NCBI RefSeq assembly: GCF_002813425.1
Contig: NZ_PHUL01000001.1
Coordinates: 1,466,001-1,530,000 of the forward strand
Direction: 5' to 3'
Length of the DNA stretch: 64,000 nucleotides
DNA from: Cellulophaga sp. RHA19
GTDB lineage: Bacteria; Bacteroidota; Bacteroidia; Flavobacteriales; Flavobacteriaceae
How positions within the stretch are numbered: the stretch's first letter is position 1; the number at the start of each line of letters is the position of its first letter. Of this stretch, positions 1-8,382 are shown one piece after another. The notes below the pieces were generated by a model, which was not told where the DNA came from, did not search any database, and worked only from the letters and a program-made list of their open reading frames with translations. Position numbers and translations under genes: made by a program.

Positions 1-63
1 TTTAACGGCAATGCCTGTCATTGGTAATAGTTGTGTAAAAGGGCCAATAAGTTTTTGTTTCAT
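1..63 (-). CDS. hutI: Imidazolonepropionase, N-terminal fragment (cut by window start)
   Basis: Only the first 21 codons are inside the window; they begin MKQKLIGPFTQLLPMTGI. That opening resembles the N-terminus of flavobacterial imidazolonepropionase, which hydrolyses 4-imidazolone-5-propionate to N-formimidoyl-glutamate in histidine degradation. The ATG lies one base after the hutH stop codon, so the two genes are almost certainly co-transcribed. The identification rests on a short stretch plus the hutH context, so it is good but not certain; the zinc-binding and catalytic residues lie outside the window. Confidence 0.7.
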   Translation of the reverse strand, partial: MKQKLIGPFTQLLPMTGIAVK

Positions 64-64
64 A

Positions 65-1645
65 TTAGTAGTTTTCAAATTCGTTAGCAAATGGAATCTC
101 CATTTCTAAATTTTCTCGTTCTTTTACCTCTTCAATAGCTTTTAAAATGGTTTGGTTTTGTATCATTTGTATTCCTGCCTCAATGTCTGTTGCAAAGACA
201 CGGTCTTTATCAGCAAAGGCAACTTTTTCTCTAATTTTTTTATGTACTTCTTCTAAAAATAAGCCCGATTTTAATGGCTTTCTAAATTCAAATGCCTGTG
301 CAGCAGTTAGCATTTCTATAGCTAATATTTTTTCTACATTGCCAATTACTTGCAAAGCTTTTCGTCCGCCAATAGAACCCATACTTACGTGATCTTCTTG
401 TCCTAAAGACGTTGGTATGCTATCTGCACTAGACGGAAAACAAAGACCTTTATTTTCACTAGCCAAGGCAGCAGTAGTGTATTGCAATATCATATAACCA
501 GAGTTAATTCCGGTTTCATTCATCAGTAATTTAGGCACTCCAGGACTATTACCTTCTAAAGCTAAGTATATTCTTCGGTCAGATATGTTACCAACTTCAG
601 ATGCTGCTAAACAAGCATAATCTAGTGCCATAGCTAAAGGCTGGCCGTGAAAACTACCGCCACTAATTGTTAGTTCTTCATCTATAATAATAGGGTTGTC
701 TGTAACCGAATTTAATTCAATCTCTAACAATTCTTTTAAATGCAACCACGCATTTCTAGATGCTCCATGCACTTGCGGAATACAGCGTAAAGAGTAAGGG
801 TCTTGTACACGATTGCAATTAGCATGATCCTCCATTATCTCAGACCCCTTAAGCAAACGTTTTACTTTTTTAGCAACATACAAATTACCCTTAAAAGGTC
901 GTAATGCGTGCAGCTCATTATAAAATGGTTTAATTGAGCCTTGCAAACCTTCAATCATCATTGCACCAATAATATCTGCTTGGGCAAGGCAACTTTGTAA
1001 TTTGTCTACCACTTTTACTGCATGTGCAGCAATAAACTGTGTGCCATTAATTAGTGCTAAACCTTCTTTAGGACCTAAGTCTAGGCTTTGCATTTCTGTT
1101 TTTTCAAACAAAGAAGAGGTATCTATAACTTCACCTTTATAATCAACCTTACCCAAACCAATTAATGGTAAAAATAAATGAGAAAGTGGAGCCAAATCAC
1201 CAGAAGCACCAACAGAGCCTTGAGCAGGTACAACAGGAATAGCATCAGTATTTATATGCCATAAAATACGGTCTAAAGTTGCTTCTGCTATACCAGAATA
1301 CCCTTGTGCAAGACTATTCATTTTTAAGATAAGCATAAGTTTAGCAATCTCTTTATCTATTGGTTCTCCTACACCAACACTATGACTTTTTAAAATGTTA
1401 GTTTGTAATATTTTTGTTTCTTCTTTAGATATTTTAGTAGTACATAAAGGTCCAAATCCTGTGTTAATACCATAAACTGGATCTCCTTTTTCTACAATGT
1501 TAGCAACAGTTTTACTGCTGTTTCTTATTTTAATACGAGAAAAATCTGAAATTAAACCTTTGGTAGTGCCTCTTGCAATTGAAAGAGCAATACCAGCCGT
1601 TAAATGATCTTCTCCAAAATTAAAAGTCTTAGGTGCGTTACGCAT
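65..1645 (-). CDS. hutH: Histidine ammonia-lyase
   Basis: Converts L-histidine to trans-urocanate and ammonia, the first step of histidine catabolism, in the cytoplasm. The 526-residue protein has the Ala-Ser-Gly triad that cyclises to the MIO electrophile (GSVGASGDLAPLSH, residues 143-156), the catalytic tyrosine loop YGINTGFG (58-65), and QEDHVSMG in the second half. The SH pair in LKSHSVGVGEP (about 87-88) and the QED motif favour histidine over phenylalanine or tyrosine as substrate. Length is typical of the family. It sits directly upstream of hutI and diverges from a LysR-type regulator across 78 bp, which suggests substrate-responsive control. Confidence 0.93.
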   Translation of the reverse strand: MRNAPKTFNFGEDHLTAGIALSIARGTTKGLISDFSRIKIRNSSKTVANIVEKGDPVYGINTGFGPLCTTKISKEETKILQTNILKSHSVGVGEPIDKEIAKLMLILKMNSLAQGYSGIAEATLDRILWHINTDAIPVVPAQGSVGASGDLAPLSHLFLPLIGLGKVDYKGEVIDTSSLFEKTEMQSLDLGPKEGLALINGTQFIAAHAVKVVDKLQSCLAQADIIGAMMIEGLQGSIKPFYNELHALRPFKGNLYVAKKVKRLLKGSEIMEDHANCNRVQDPYSLRCIPQVHGASRNAWLHLKELLEIELNSVTDNPIIIDEELTISGGSFHGQPLAMALDYACLAASEVGNISDRRIYLALEGNSPGVPKLLMNETGINSGYMILQYTTAALASENKGLCFPSSADSIPTSLGQEDHVSMGSIGGRKALQVIGNVEKILAIEMLTAAQAFEFRKPLKSGLFLEEVHKKIREKVAFADKDRVFATDIEAGIQMIQNQTILKAIEEVKERENLEMEIPFANEFENY

Positions 1646-1685
1646 AGCATATATTTTAATACCATAAAATTATTGATTATGTTTG

Positions 1686-1702
1686 ATGATTACCAATATC
1701 AT
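1686..1702. promoter_or_regulatory. LysR-type dyad between hutH and its divergent regulator
   Basis: The intergenic stretch contains the interrupted palindrome ATGAT-N7-ATCAT, a T-N11-A type dyad as LysR-family regulators commonly recognise. It lies 41 bp upstream of the hutH start and 22 bp upstream of the LysR start, a position suited to control of both genes. This is a sequence-pattern call only. Confidence 0.4.
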
Positions 1703-1723
1703 ATTTATCAATAATTAATAACT

Positions 1724-2617
1724 ATGAGTTATCAAATAGAGTTACGCCATTTTCATTATTTTTTAGCTGTTGCAGAAGAATTACACTTTAGAAAAGCAGC
1801 AGAACGTTTATTTATATCACAACCCGGATTAAGTAGGCAAATAAAACAAATGGAAGAAATTCTGGAAACGCAGCTTTTTATCAGGAATAAAAAAAAGGTC
1901 ACCTTAACAGCTGCCGGAGTTTACTTAAAAGATGAAATAGAATTTATTTTAAATCATTTAGAGTTAATAAAACGGCATATAAAATTGGTAAGTCAGGGTA
2001 AGTTTGGAGAGCTTAATATTGGTTTTTTAGGCTCTGCTATGCAAACTGTAATTCCGGATTTGTTATTGAAGCTAAAAGATGCTTTTCCAGAAATTAATAC
2101 AAGTTTAGAAGAGCTCTCTAATAACGCACAGTTAAATGCAGTTTTAAAAGATGGTTTAGATATTGGTTTTGTACGTATGGTTAGGGTGCCAAAGGGTTTG
2201 TGCATTAAGCCTGTATTTAATGATACATTTTCTGTGGTTGTCCCAGCAAACCATAATATTACAGCAACTAGTTTTAAAGGAATGAAACAGTTTGAAAGAG
2301 AAAATTTTATTCTGTTTTCACAAGATTACAGTCCGTTGTATTATGATACAGTAATGAGTATTTGTGAAGATGCAGGGTTTACGCCCAAGGTGTCTCACAA
2401 GTCTGTGCATGCGCAAACTATTTTTACATTGGTAGAAAACAATTTGGGAGTTGCTATTGTACCTACTTCTTTACAGCAAGGTTTTAATATGAATGTAAAG
2501 TTTATTGAGCTTAAGAAAATACCACAACGAGCTGTATTATCTGTTATTTGGAAAGAAGACAATAGAAATCCGGTTTTAAAACATTGTATGCAGTTGTTGT
2601 TGGGTGATAAAAAATAG
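1724..2617 (+). CDS. LysR family transcriptional regulator
   Basis: A 297-residue LysR-type regulator. Residues 1-65 hold the winged helix-turn-helix (HFHYFLAVAEELHFRKAAE, then LFISQPGLSRQIKQME), followed by a linker helix and the periplasmic-binding-protein-like effector domain (about 90-290). It is transcribed divergently from hutH and hutI, so it probably controls histidine use; the effector would then be histidine or urocanate, but this is inferred from position alone. The ATG at 1724 gives the usual few residues before the HTH. No terminator-like hairpin is visible after the stop. Confidence 0.9.
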   Translation: MSYQIELRHFHYFLAVAEELHFRKAAERLFISQPGLSRQIKQMEEILETQLFIRNKKKVTLTAAGVYLKDEIEFILNHLELIKRHIKLVSQGKFGELNIGFLGSAMQTVIPDLLLKLKDAFPEINTSLEELSNNAQLNAVLKDGLDIGFVRMVRVPKGLCIKPVFNDTFSVVVPANHNITATSFKGMKQFERENFILFSQDYSPLYYDTVMSICEDAGFTPKVSHKSVHAQTIFTLVENNLGVAIVPTSLQQGFNMNVKFIELKKIPQRAVLSVIWKEDNRNPVLKHCMQLLLGDKK

Positions 2618-2653
2618 ATATATTTGAAGTAAGTAATAACTCACAAATATTTT

Positions 2654-3130
2654 ATGGCTTTTTCAAAAAAAGAATTTTTATGGTTTTTAGGTACTGTATT
2701 AACATCATTTTTAACCTTAGTATTGATATTTGGAATTGATGGATTTAAAGCTGATGAAACAATAGATATAAATATTCACGATACTTATTTTGTTTTTTCA
2801 AATACTCCTTTCTTTTGGTTTTTAGGAGCTCTTATTTTCTTTGTTATTTATTTTTTTAGAATGATAAGGGGGAAATTCAAAAATGTATTTGTAGGCATTT
2901 TAGTTCTGTTATTTTGTTTGGGTTTAATATTGCTGTTAAGTAAAATTATTTATGTTGTTGATTCTTTATTACAATCGCCCATAGGCTTTTTAGGAAATGA
3001 AGATGATAAAGAGATTTCTCCAGTAGCTAAAATATTATCAGTCTTTACTAATGTACTCTTTGCAATTAAAGTTTTATTTTTACTTGTGCTATCTTATTCC
3101 GCCTACAGAATAGGTAAAACTAGAGGGTAG
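2654..3130 (+). CDS. Membrane protein of unknown function with HDTYF motif
   Basis: A 158-residue integral membrane protein with about four hydrophobic segments (roughly residues 8-28, 50-70, 75-98 and 125-150). Between the first and second lies DINIHDTYFVF, which resembles the conserved HDTYYVVAHFH region of haem-copper oxidase subunit I but lacks the following haem-binding HFH. I recognise no family with confidence. It lies 36 bp after the LysR gene and 39 bp before a nitroreductase gene on the same strand, so co-transcription is possible. Codon use matches its neighbours. Confidence 0.75.
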   Translation: MAFSKKEFLWFLGTVLTSFLTLVLIFGIDGFKADETIDINIHDTYFVFSNTPFFWFLGALIFFVIYFFRMIRGKFKNVFVGILVLLFCLGLILLLSKIIYVVDSLLQSPIGFLGNEDDKEISPVAKILSVFTNVLFAIKVLFLLVLSYSAYRIGKTRG

Positions 3131-3169
3131 TTAAGTTTTATGTAAACTTCGATTAAATTATTATAATTT

Positions 3170-3721
3170 ATGATTTTTGATATAATAAAGAAGAGGAGAT
3201 CTGTGTTTCCTGCACAATACAATAGTAAACCAATAGCTAGAGAATTAATTGAAAAGGTTTTGGAGGCTGGTAATTGGGCACCATCTCACAAAAAAACAGA
3301 ACCTTGGCGTTTTAAAGTAATACAAGGAGAAACTAGAGCAAAACTAGGAATGTTTTTGTCCTTAAAATACATGGAAAATGATCCTAAGCCTAAGCAGTTT
3401 AAGGTTGAAAAACTAATAAACAATCCGCAAAAGGCAGGAGCAATAATAGCTATTTGTATGCAGAGAGACCCTAATGAGTCTTTACCAGAATGGGAAGAAG
3501 TTGCGGCAACAGCAATGGCTGTACAAAATATGTGGCTTACCTGTACAGATTTAGGGATAGGTAGTTATTGGAGTTCTCCTGGTTTAATAAAACATATGGG
3601 AGAATTTTTTGCAATGGAGGAAGGGGAAGCTTGTTTAGGTTTCTTTTATATGGGTTACACAGATGATGAATTACAAGATGGAGAAAGAGGAGCAGTTAAA
3701 GATAAAACAACTTGGCTGTAA
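3170..3721 (+). CDS. Nitroreductase family protein
   Basis: A 183-residue FMN-dependent nitroreductase-fold enzyme, probably cytoplasmic and dimeric, reducing nitro or quinone-like substrates with NAD(P)H. The N-terminal FMN-phosphate contact region reads KRRSVFPAQYN, followed by GNWAPSHKKTEPWRF and a C-terminal GIGSYWSSPG loop, all typical. Length matches the short (about 180 aa) subgroup. It converges with the M28 peptidase gene with only 3 bp between the stop codons, leaving no room for a terminator. The physiological substrate cannot be told from sequence. Confidence 0.88.
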   Translation: MIFDIIKKRRSVFPAQYNSKPIARELIEKVLEAGNWAPSHKKTEPWRFKVIQGETRAKLGMFLSLKYMENDPKPKQFKVEKLINNPQKAGAIIAICMQRDPNESLPEWEEVAATAMAVQNMWLTCTDLGIGSYWSSPGLIKHMGEFFAMEEGEACLGFFYMGYTDDELQDGERGAVKDKTTWL

Positions 3722-3724
3722 CTA

Positions 3725-4660
3725 TTAGAGTTCCTTAATAGTAATGTAGAGTTGCTGAATAACCGCACTCATTTTATTTATGTTTAATGTTTCAAGAGAA
3801 TCCTTATTTGTGTGATAATTCTTGTTGCGGTAAAAAGAGGTATTGGTGATCATAACTGCTGGGTAATTTAAATTCCAGTAGTTTAAATGATCCGAAAAAT
3901 CTACGCCAGTAACAAGAGAAGAGCCTTTAAAAGATACGGTAGGTATCAGTTTCTGTTTTTTCATTAAATTTTCAATTTTAGCACCAAAATTGCCGCTTTT
4001 TTCATTTTGAACGACAGTTATAAAATTAGCACGATTGCCATAAATGGTGCTCATCTCTTTAATTGGGTAGGTTTGTGTGTTGGGTTCGTCCTTGTAATAA
4101 CCAATCATTTCTAAGCAAATCATACCTTTTACGGTTATGTTGTTTTTCTTTAAGTAATTTGCATGCACATAACTTCCCATTTTTTCAGTTCTAAAAAAAG
4201 GAGGTTCTTCTAAAGTATAGGCAACAAAATCTATTCTATAATCAAGTTTCTCTTTGGATAACAAACGTGCTAATTCTAATAACCCAGCAACACCACTTGC
4301 GTTATCATCAGCACCTTCTTGATTGCCATAAACATCGTAATGGGCACCAATAATTAACCGTTCTTTATGTTCAGTACCAATAGAGGCAAGAACATTTTTA
4401 TAAGTTTCATTCTTAGCTTTATATTCTTGGTAAGCGGTAGTGTCGCACACCTTAGCAAGTTCAACTTTAATGTAGCTAGCAATTGAGTTAAGAGTTTTTA
4501 TGTTTTTATAATTCCTGCTATTTTGTGTTTTTGTAATTCTTAGCAAGTCTTTCTTAATACGTACTGTATCTATATTAGATGCAGTTTGGGTGCCGTTCCT
4601 TGTTTGTGCGCAAGAAATTAAAGAGGTAAGTAGTATAAGTGTTGATAGTATTTTTTTCAT
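3725..4660 (-). CDS. M28 family zinc peptidase (exported, probable lipoprotein)
   Basis: A zinc-dependent aminopeptidase-like M28 hydrolase. I choose the ATG at 4660 rather than one 14 codons upstream because it starts a clean lipoprotein signal (MKKILSTLILLTSLISCAQ) and avoids running into the upstream gene. Zinc-ligand motifs are GAHYDVYGNQEGADDNASG and the downstream Glu-Glu in YTLEEPPFF, then DFSDHLNYW near the C-terminus. The mature protein is about 290 residues, usual for single-domain M28 peptidases in this phylum. It probably degrades peptides in the periplasm or at the outer membrane. The gene overlaps nothing once the shorter start is used. Confidence 0.87.
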   Translation of the reverse strand: MKKILSTLILLTSLISCAQTRNGTQTASNIDTVRIKKDLLRITKTQNSRNYKNIKTLNSIASYIKVELAKVCDTTAYQEYKAKNETYKNVLASIGTEHKERLIIGAHYDVYGNQEGADDNASGVAGLLELARLLSKEKLDYRIDFVAYTLEEPPFFRTEKMGSYVHANYLKKNNITVKGMICLEMIGYYKDEPNTQTYPIKEMSTIYGNRANFITVVQNEKSGNFGAKIENLMKKQKLIPTVSFKGSSLVTGVDFSDHLNYWNLNYPAVMITNTSFYRNKNYHTNKDSLETLNINKMSAVIQQLYITIKEL

Positions 4661-4670
4661 ACGTATAATT

Positions 4671-5189
4671 TTAACTATAAAAAAACGGAAACAACTCTTC
4701 ACTGTATTCCCATACTTTAGAAATAAACAGTCCTATATATACTATAGCAACCATAAATTTTAAAAAAGTACCAGTTAAAAAGCCAATAAAAGAACCAAAA
4801 GCAGCTTTAAATGCTGTTTTTTGGTCTGCTTTGTTTAATAATTCGCCAACCAAAGCACCCACAAAAGGCCAAACTACAATACCAAATATACCAAGTACAG
4901 GAAAAAATATAGCAACAAGTAAACCAACAGTTGTTCCTATCATACCTGCTTTTGTACCTCCAAATTTTTTAGTTCCTATTGCAGGGATAATATAATCTAA
5001 GGCAAAAACTATTAGTGCTACAGCTAAGGTTATGCCAAGAAAAAGCCAGTCGTTTGGTATGGCTTTGGTTAAATAAAGCACAAGCAAGCCCAACCAACTA
5101 ATTGGAGGACCTGGTAAAACAGGTAAAAAACTACCAATTATACCTGTTAACATTAGAATAAAACCAATTACTAAAAGCGCTATATCCAT
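4671..5189 (-). CDS. DUF456 domain membrane protein
   Basis: A 172-residue, strongly hydrophobic protein with five to six predicted membrane helices. The opening (LVIGFILMLTGIIGSFLPVLPGPP) and the glycine-rich repeats (FGGTKAGMIGTTVG, FVGALVGELL) are typical of the DUF456 family. Its molecular function is unknown. It lies 10 bp upstream of the M28 peptidase gene on the same strand and is probably co-transcribed with it. The promoter must lie in the 165-bp region shared with the divergent BlaI gene. Confidence 0.85.
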   Translation of the reverse strand: MDIALLVIGFILMLTGIIGSFLPVLPGPPISWLGLLVLYLTKAIPNDWLFLGITLAVALIVFALDYIIPAIGTKKFGGTKAGMIGTTVGLLVAIFFPVLGIFGIVVWPFVGALVGELLNKADQKTAFKAAFGSFIGFLTGTFLKFMVAIVYIGLFISKVWEYSEELFPFFYS

Positions 5190-5242
5190 TCTTTAATTTA
5201 CTTGTTTGACGAAGATAACAACAATTTGTTACAAATTTTTCA

Positions 5243-5274
5243 CCTAAAATATTAGTTTAAACTAAAATATTAGT
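5243..5274. promoter_or_regulatory. Two tandem BlaI-type operator boxes
   Basis: Two near-identical 14-bp boxes with dyad symmetry lie 18 bp apart start to start: CCTAAAATATTAGT (5243-5256) and ACTAAAATATTAGT (5261-5274). The second is a perfect ACTAA-N4-TTAGT inverted repeat. The stretch between them also forms the 14-bp palindrome TTAGTTTAAACTAA (5252-5265). They lie 81-112 bp upstream of the BlaI start, where autoregulation of the blaI/M56 operon is expected. Assignment to BlaI is inferred from position and symmetry. Confidence 0.5.
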
Positions 5275-5323
5275 TATATTAGCATGAGAATATAAGATAA
5301 ATAGTACTAAATTTATATTCACA

Positions 5324-5337
5324 ATATTCTAGAATAT
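5324..5337. repeat. Perfect 14-bp palindrome in the BlaI leader
   Basis: ATATTCTAGAATAT is a perfect palindrome ending 17 bp before the BlaI start codon. It could be a further operator or a small hairpin; it differs from the ACTAA/TTAGT boxes upstream. Confidence 0.35.
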
Positions 5338-5354
5338 ACATAAAATAAAAGAGA

Positions 5355-5720
5355 ATGAAGCAGTTAACTAAGGCGGAAGAAGAGATTATGCAGGTGTTAT
5401 GGGAGTTAGAGAAAACGAGCGTAGCAGATGTAATAGAGAAGTTGCCAACACCAAAGCCAGCATACAATACAGTATCTACTATTGTACGCATTTTAGAAAA
5501 TAAGGGGTTTGTAGGTCACGAAAAGTTGGGTAGAGGTTATTTGTATTTTCCGTTGATAAAAAAGGCAGATTATAGCAACCAGTCTATTAACAAATTAATG
5601 GAGGGTTATTTTCAAGGTTCATTTAAAAGTATGGTATCGTTTTTTATGAAGAAAAATGATATGAGTTTAACTGAATTAGAATCTATTTTAAAAGATATTA
5701 AAGAAGACGATAAAAAATAA
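5355..5720 (+). CDS. BlaI/MecI/CopY family transcriptional repressor
   Basis: A 121-residue winged-helix repressor. The motif order is typical: LTKAEEEIMQVLWEL (residues 4-18), TPKPAYNTVSTIVRILENKG (about 32-51, recognition helix), and a C-terminal dimerisation region. In characterised BlaI-BlaR systems the sensor M56 peptidase triggers cleavage of the repressor. Here the repressor heads an operon of three M56-TonB proteins and a TPR protein, with 5 bp to the next gene. It probably represses its own operon through the boxes at 5243-5274. The signal is unknown; nothing nearby looks like a beta-lactamase. Confidence 0.9.
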   Translation: MKQLTKAEEEIMQVLWELEKTSVADVIEKLPTPKPAYNTVSTIVRILENKGFVGHEKLGRGYLYFPLIKKADYSNQSINKLMEGYFQGSFKSMVSFFMKKNDMSLTELESILKDIKEDDKK

Positions 5721-5725
5721 TAGTT

Positions 5726-7105
5726 ATGATACAGTATATAGTTTTAGTAATCACATTTCAGCTGTCGTTTTTAGCAATTTATGATTTGTTTTTAAAAAAG
5801 GAGACTTTTTTTCAGAGCAACCGAGTGTATTTAATAGCTACGTTTTTAGTGTCATTATTTTTACCTTTTGTAAAGTTGCCAGTATTTAAAACTGTAGTAT
5901 CACAGCAATATGCAGCCATTGTTTTAGATGAAATTGTATTAACAGCAAATTCATCTCAGGCTGCAGAAGAGAACAGTTTTCCTTGGCTCAAAGTGGTATT
6001 TGTAATTGGAGCAGTAATATCATTTGCTTTGTTTGTTTATAAAACTTATCAGATTATAAAATTGAAGCAAGCAGGAGAAAAGCAAAAATTTACAGACTAT
6101 ATAAAGGTTACAATACCTAAAAGCAATAGTGCTTTTTCATTTTACAATACTGTTTTTATGGGAGATGCGGTTATAAAAGAAAATGAAGAAGGCATTCTAG
6201 AGCACGAGTTAGTACATGTGAAGCAAAAACACACTTTAGATTTATTATTTTTTGAGGTAATGCGCATTGCCCTTTGGTTTAATCCATTAGTGTATATCTA
6301 TCAAAACAGAATAGCAGAAGTACACGAGTTTATAGCCGACTCTAATGTTAAAAAAACAAGTAAAAAAGAACAATACGAGTTATTATTATCTCAAATTTTT
6401 GAGACAAAAAATATCTCATTCATCAACCATTTTTATAAATCATCATTAATTAAAAAACGAATAGTTATGTTACAAAAATCAAAATCTGGTAAAGTTTTAA
6501 AACTAAAATATTTAGCATTGGTACCATTAGTTGCTGGTATGTTATTTTATACCTCTTGTGAAACAGAAAACAATGCTGAAATAGATGCAATAGAAGCAAA
6601 AAGTAGTGTTGATGAGGTAGAGGCATTAGATGAGGTTGTTATTGTAGGTTATGCTGCAGATCCAAGTACAATACAAACAAATTCTGATGTTAGGCTAATT
6701 AAGTATTCAAGCAATGAAGAAGCAAATAATTCTAGTGTTTTTGATGAAGAAGAAGGTGATTTAGTGCCTTTTTCAACAATAGGTACACCACCAGCTTTTC
6801 CTGGTAATGAAAATGCAGAAAACCCTAGAGAAAATTTTAATAAGTCGTTAAATGAGCACATCAGAAAAAACTTTAATTACCCAGATGAAGCTCAAGAAAA
6901 AGGAATACAAGGTAGGGTAAGTATTAGCTTTATTATAGAAGAGGATGGCTCTGTAAAAAACTTGCAAATGCGTGGTCCAGATAAACTTTTGGTAAATGAA
7001 GCTGCACGTATTATTAGCAGACTGCCTAAGTTATCTCCAGGAATGGAAAATGGTAAGGCAGTTAAAGTTCCTTTTTCATTGCCAATAACCTTTAGATTAA
7101 AGTAA
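5726..7105 (+). CDS. M56 family metallopeptidase with C-terminal TonB domain (paralogue 1)
   Basis: A BlaR1-like sensor fused to a TonB-type energy-transducer domain, 459 residues. N-terminal helices (about 2-22, 33-50, 88-106) precede the cytoplasmic zinc-peptidase domain with HELVH at 160-164 and EVHEFIADS near 198-206. A last helix ends at YTSC (about 275-278). A periplasmic linker follows, then a TonB C-terminal domain (350-459). Two oddities: the linker contains LDEVVIVGY (301-309), like the TonB box/plug motif of SusC-type receptors, and the TonB domain lacks the FPGCE...CFN cysteine pair of its paralogues (FPGNE...NFN here). The first 290 residues are nearly identical to the next gene. 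Confidence 0.88.
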   Translation: MIQYIVLVITFQLSFLAIYDLFLKKETFFQSNRVYLIATFLVSLFLPFVKLPVFKTVVSQQYAAIVLDEIVLTANSSQAAEENSFPWLKVVFVIGAVISFALFVYKTYQIIKLKQAGEKQKFTDYIKVTIPKSNSAFSFYNTVFMGDAVIKENEEGILEHELVHVKQKHTLDLLFFEVMRIALWFNPLVYIYQNRIAEVHEFIADSNVKKTSKKEQYELLLSQIFETKNISFINHFYKSSLIKKRIVMLQKSKSGKVLKLKYLALVPLVAGMLFYTSCETENNAEIDAIEAKSSVDEVEALDEVVIVGYAADPSTIQTNSDVRLIKYSSNEEANNSSVFDEEEGDLVPFSTIGTPPAFPGNENAENPRENFNKSLNEHIRKNFNYPDEAQEKGIQGRVSISFIIEEDGSVKNLQMRGPDKLLVNEAARIISRLPKLSPGMENGKAVKVPFSLPITFRLK

Positions 7106-7122
7106 TAAAAATTTAAATAAAG

Positions 7123-8367
7123 ATGGTACAGTATATAGTTTTAGTAATCACATTTCAGTTGTTGTTTTTAGCAATTTATGATTTGTTTTTAAAGAAAGAG
7201 ACTTTTTTCCAAAGCAACAGAGTGTATTTAATAGCTACGTTTTTAGTGTCTTTATTTTTACCCTTTGTAAAATTGCCTGTATTTAAAACTGTAGTATCAC
7301 AACAATATGCAGCCATTGTTTTAGATGAAATTGTATTAACAGCAAATTCATCTCAGGCTGCAGAAGAGAACAGTTTTCCTTGGCTTAAAGTGTTATTTGT
7401 AATAGGAGCAGTAATATCATTTGCTTTGTTTGTTTATAAAACGTATCAGATTATAAAATTGAAGCAAGCAGGAGAAAAGCAAAAATTCACAGACTATATA
7501 AAAGTTACAATTCCTAAAAGTAATAATGCCTTTTCATTTTACAATACTGTTTTCATGGGCGATGCGGTTACAAAAGAAAACGAAAAAAGCATTTTAGAGC
7601 ACGAGTTAGTACATGTGAAACAAAAACACACATTAGATTTATTATTTTTTGAGGTAATGCGCATCGCCCTTTGGTTTAATCCACTAGTGTATATCTATCA
7701 AAACAGAATAGCAGAAGTACACGAATTTATAGCCGACTCTAAAGTAAAAAAAACGAGTAAAAAAGAACAGTACGAGTTGCTGCTGTCTCAAATTTTTGAG
7801 ACAAAAAACATCTCATTCATCAACCACTTTTATAAATCATCATTAATTAAAAAACGAATAGTTATGTTACAAAAATCAAAATCGGGTAAAGTTTTAAAAC
7901 TAAAATATTTATCATTAGTACCATTAGTTGCAGGTATGTTATTCTATACCTCTTGTGAAACAGAAAACAATGCAGAAATAGATGCAGTAGAAGCAAAAAC
8001 GGAGGTGGTTGTAGAGACTGTGGATGTGCCTTTTTCGATTGTGGAAGAAGTTCCTGTTTTTCCTGGCTGTGAAGATGCTCTTGAAACTAGAGATTGTTTT
8101 AATGAGCAAATAAGCGAACATATTAGAAAAAACTTCAACTATCCGGAAGAAGCACAAAAAGAAGGTGTGCAAGGTAGAGTTTCTGTACGCTTTGTTATAC
8201 AAGAAGATGGTAGTGTAGAGGATATACAAATGCGTGGTCCAGATGTTAGGTTAGAGGAAGAAGCTTTGCGTATAATTAAGTTATTACCAAAATTTACTCC
8301 GGGTAAGCAAAGAGGGCAGAATGTAAGAGTTCCTTTTTCATTGCCAATTACATTTAAGCTACAGTAA
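7123..8367 (+). CDS. M56 family metallopeptidase with C-terminal TonB domain (paralogue 2)
   Basis: A 414-residue copy of the preceding gene. About ten substitutions separate the two proteins over the first 290 residues, and the DNA is similarly close, so the duplication is recent or maintained by gene conversion. HELVH lies at 160-164 and the helices match paralogue 1. After IDAVEAK the linker is shorter and lacks the EVVIVGY segment. The TonB domain keeps the cysteine pair (VFPGCEDALETRDCFN). The gene starts 17 bp after paralogue 1 and ends 15 bp before paralogue 3. It is probably an inner-membrane sensor and/or partner for a TonB-dependent receptor. Confidence 0.88.
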   Translation: MVQYIVLVITFQLLFLAIYDLFLKKETFFQSNRVYLIATFLVSLFLPFVKLPVFKTVVSQQYAAIVLDEIVLTANSSQAAEENSFPWLKVLFVIGAVISFALFVYKTYQIIKLKQAGEKQKFTDYIKVTIPKSNNAFSFYNTVFMGDAVTKENEKSILEHELVHVKQKHTLDLLFFEVMRIALWFNPLVYIYQNRIAEVHEFIADSKVKKTSKKEQYELLLSQIFETKNISFINHFYKSSLIKKRIVMLQKSKSGKVLKLKYLSLVPLVAGMLFYTSCETENNAEIDAVEAKTEVVVETVDVPFSIVEEVPVFPGCEDALETRDCFNEQISEHIRKNFNYPEEAQKEGVQGRVSVRFVIQEDGSVEDIQMRGPDVRLEEEALRIIKLLPKFTPGKQRGQNVRVPFSLPITFKLQ

Positions 8368-8382
8368 TAAAATATAAAAACG

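Noticed and set aside
147..392. 81-aa plus-strand ORF inside hutH, and many similar antisense ORFs elsewhere
   Set aside because: They mirror strong coding frames on the other strand and have no own start context or family motif.
4661..4702. 14-residue N-terminal extension of the M28 peptidase
   Set aside because: It would overlap the upstream gene's stop and precede a clean lipoprotein signal that starts at 4660.
5726..8367. Near-identical M56 genes as an insertion sequence or transposon
   Set aside because: There are no terminal inverted repeats or transposase; they are ordinary paralogous coding genes.
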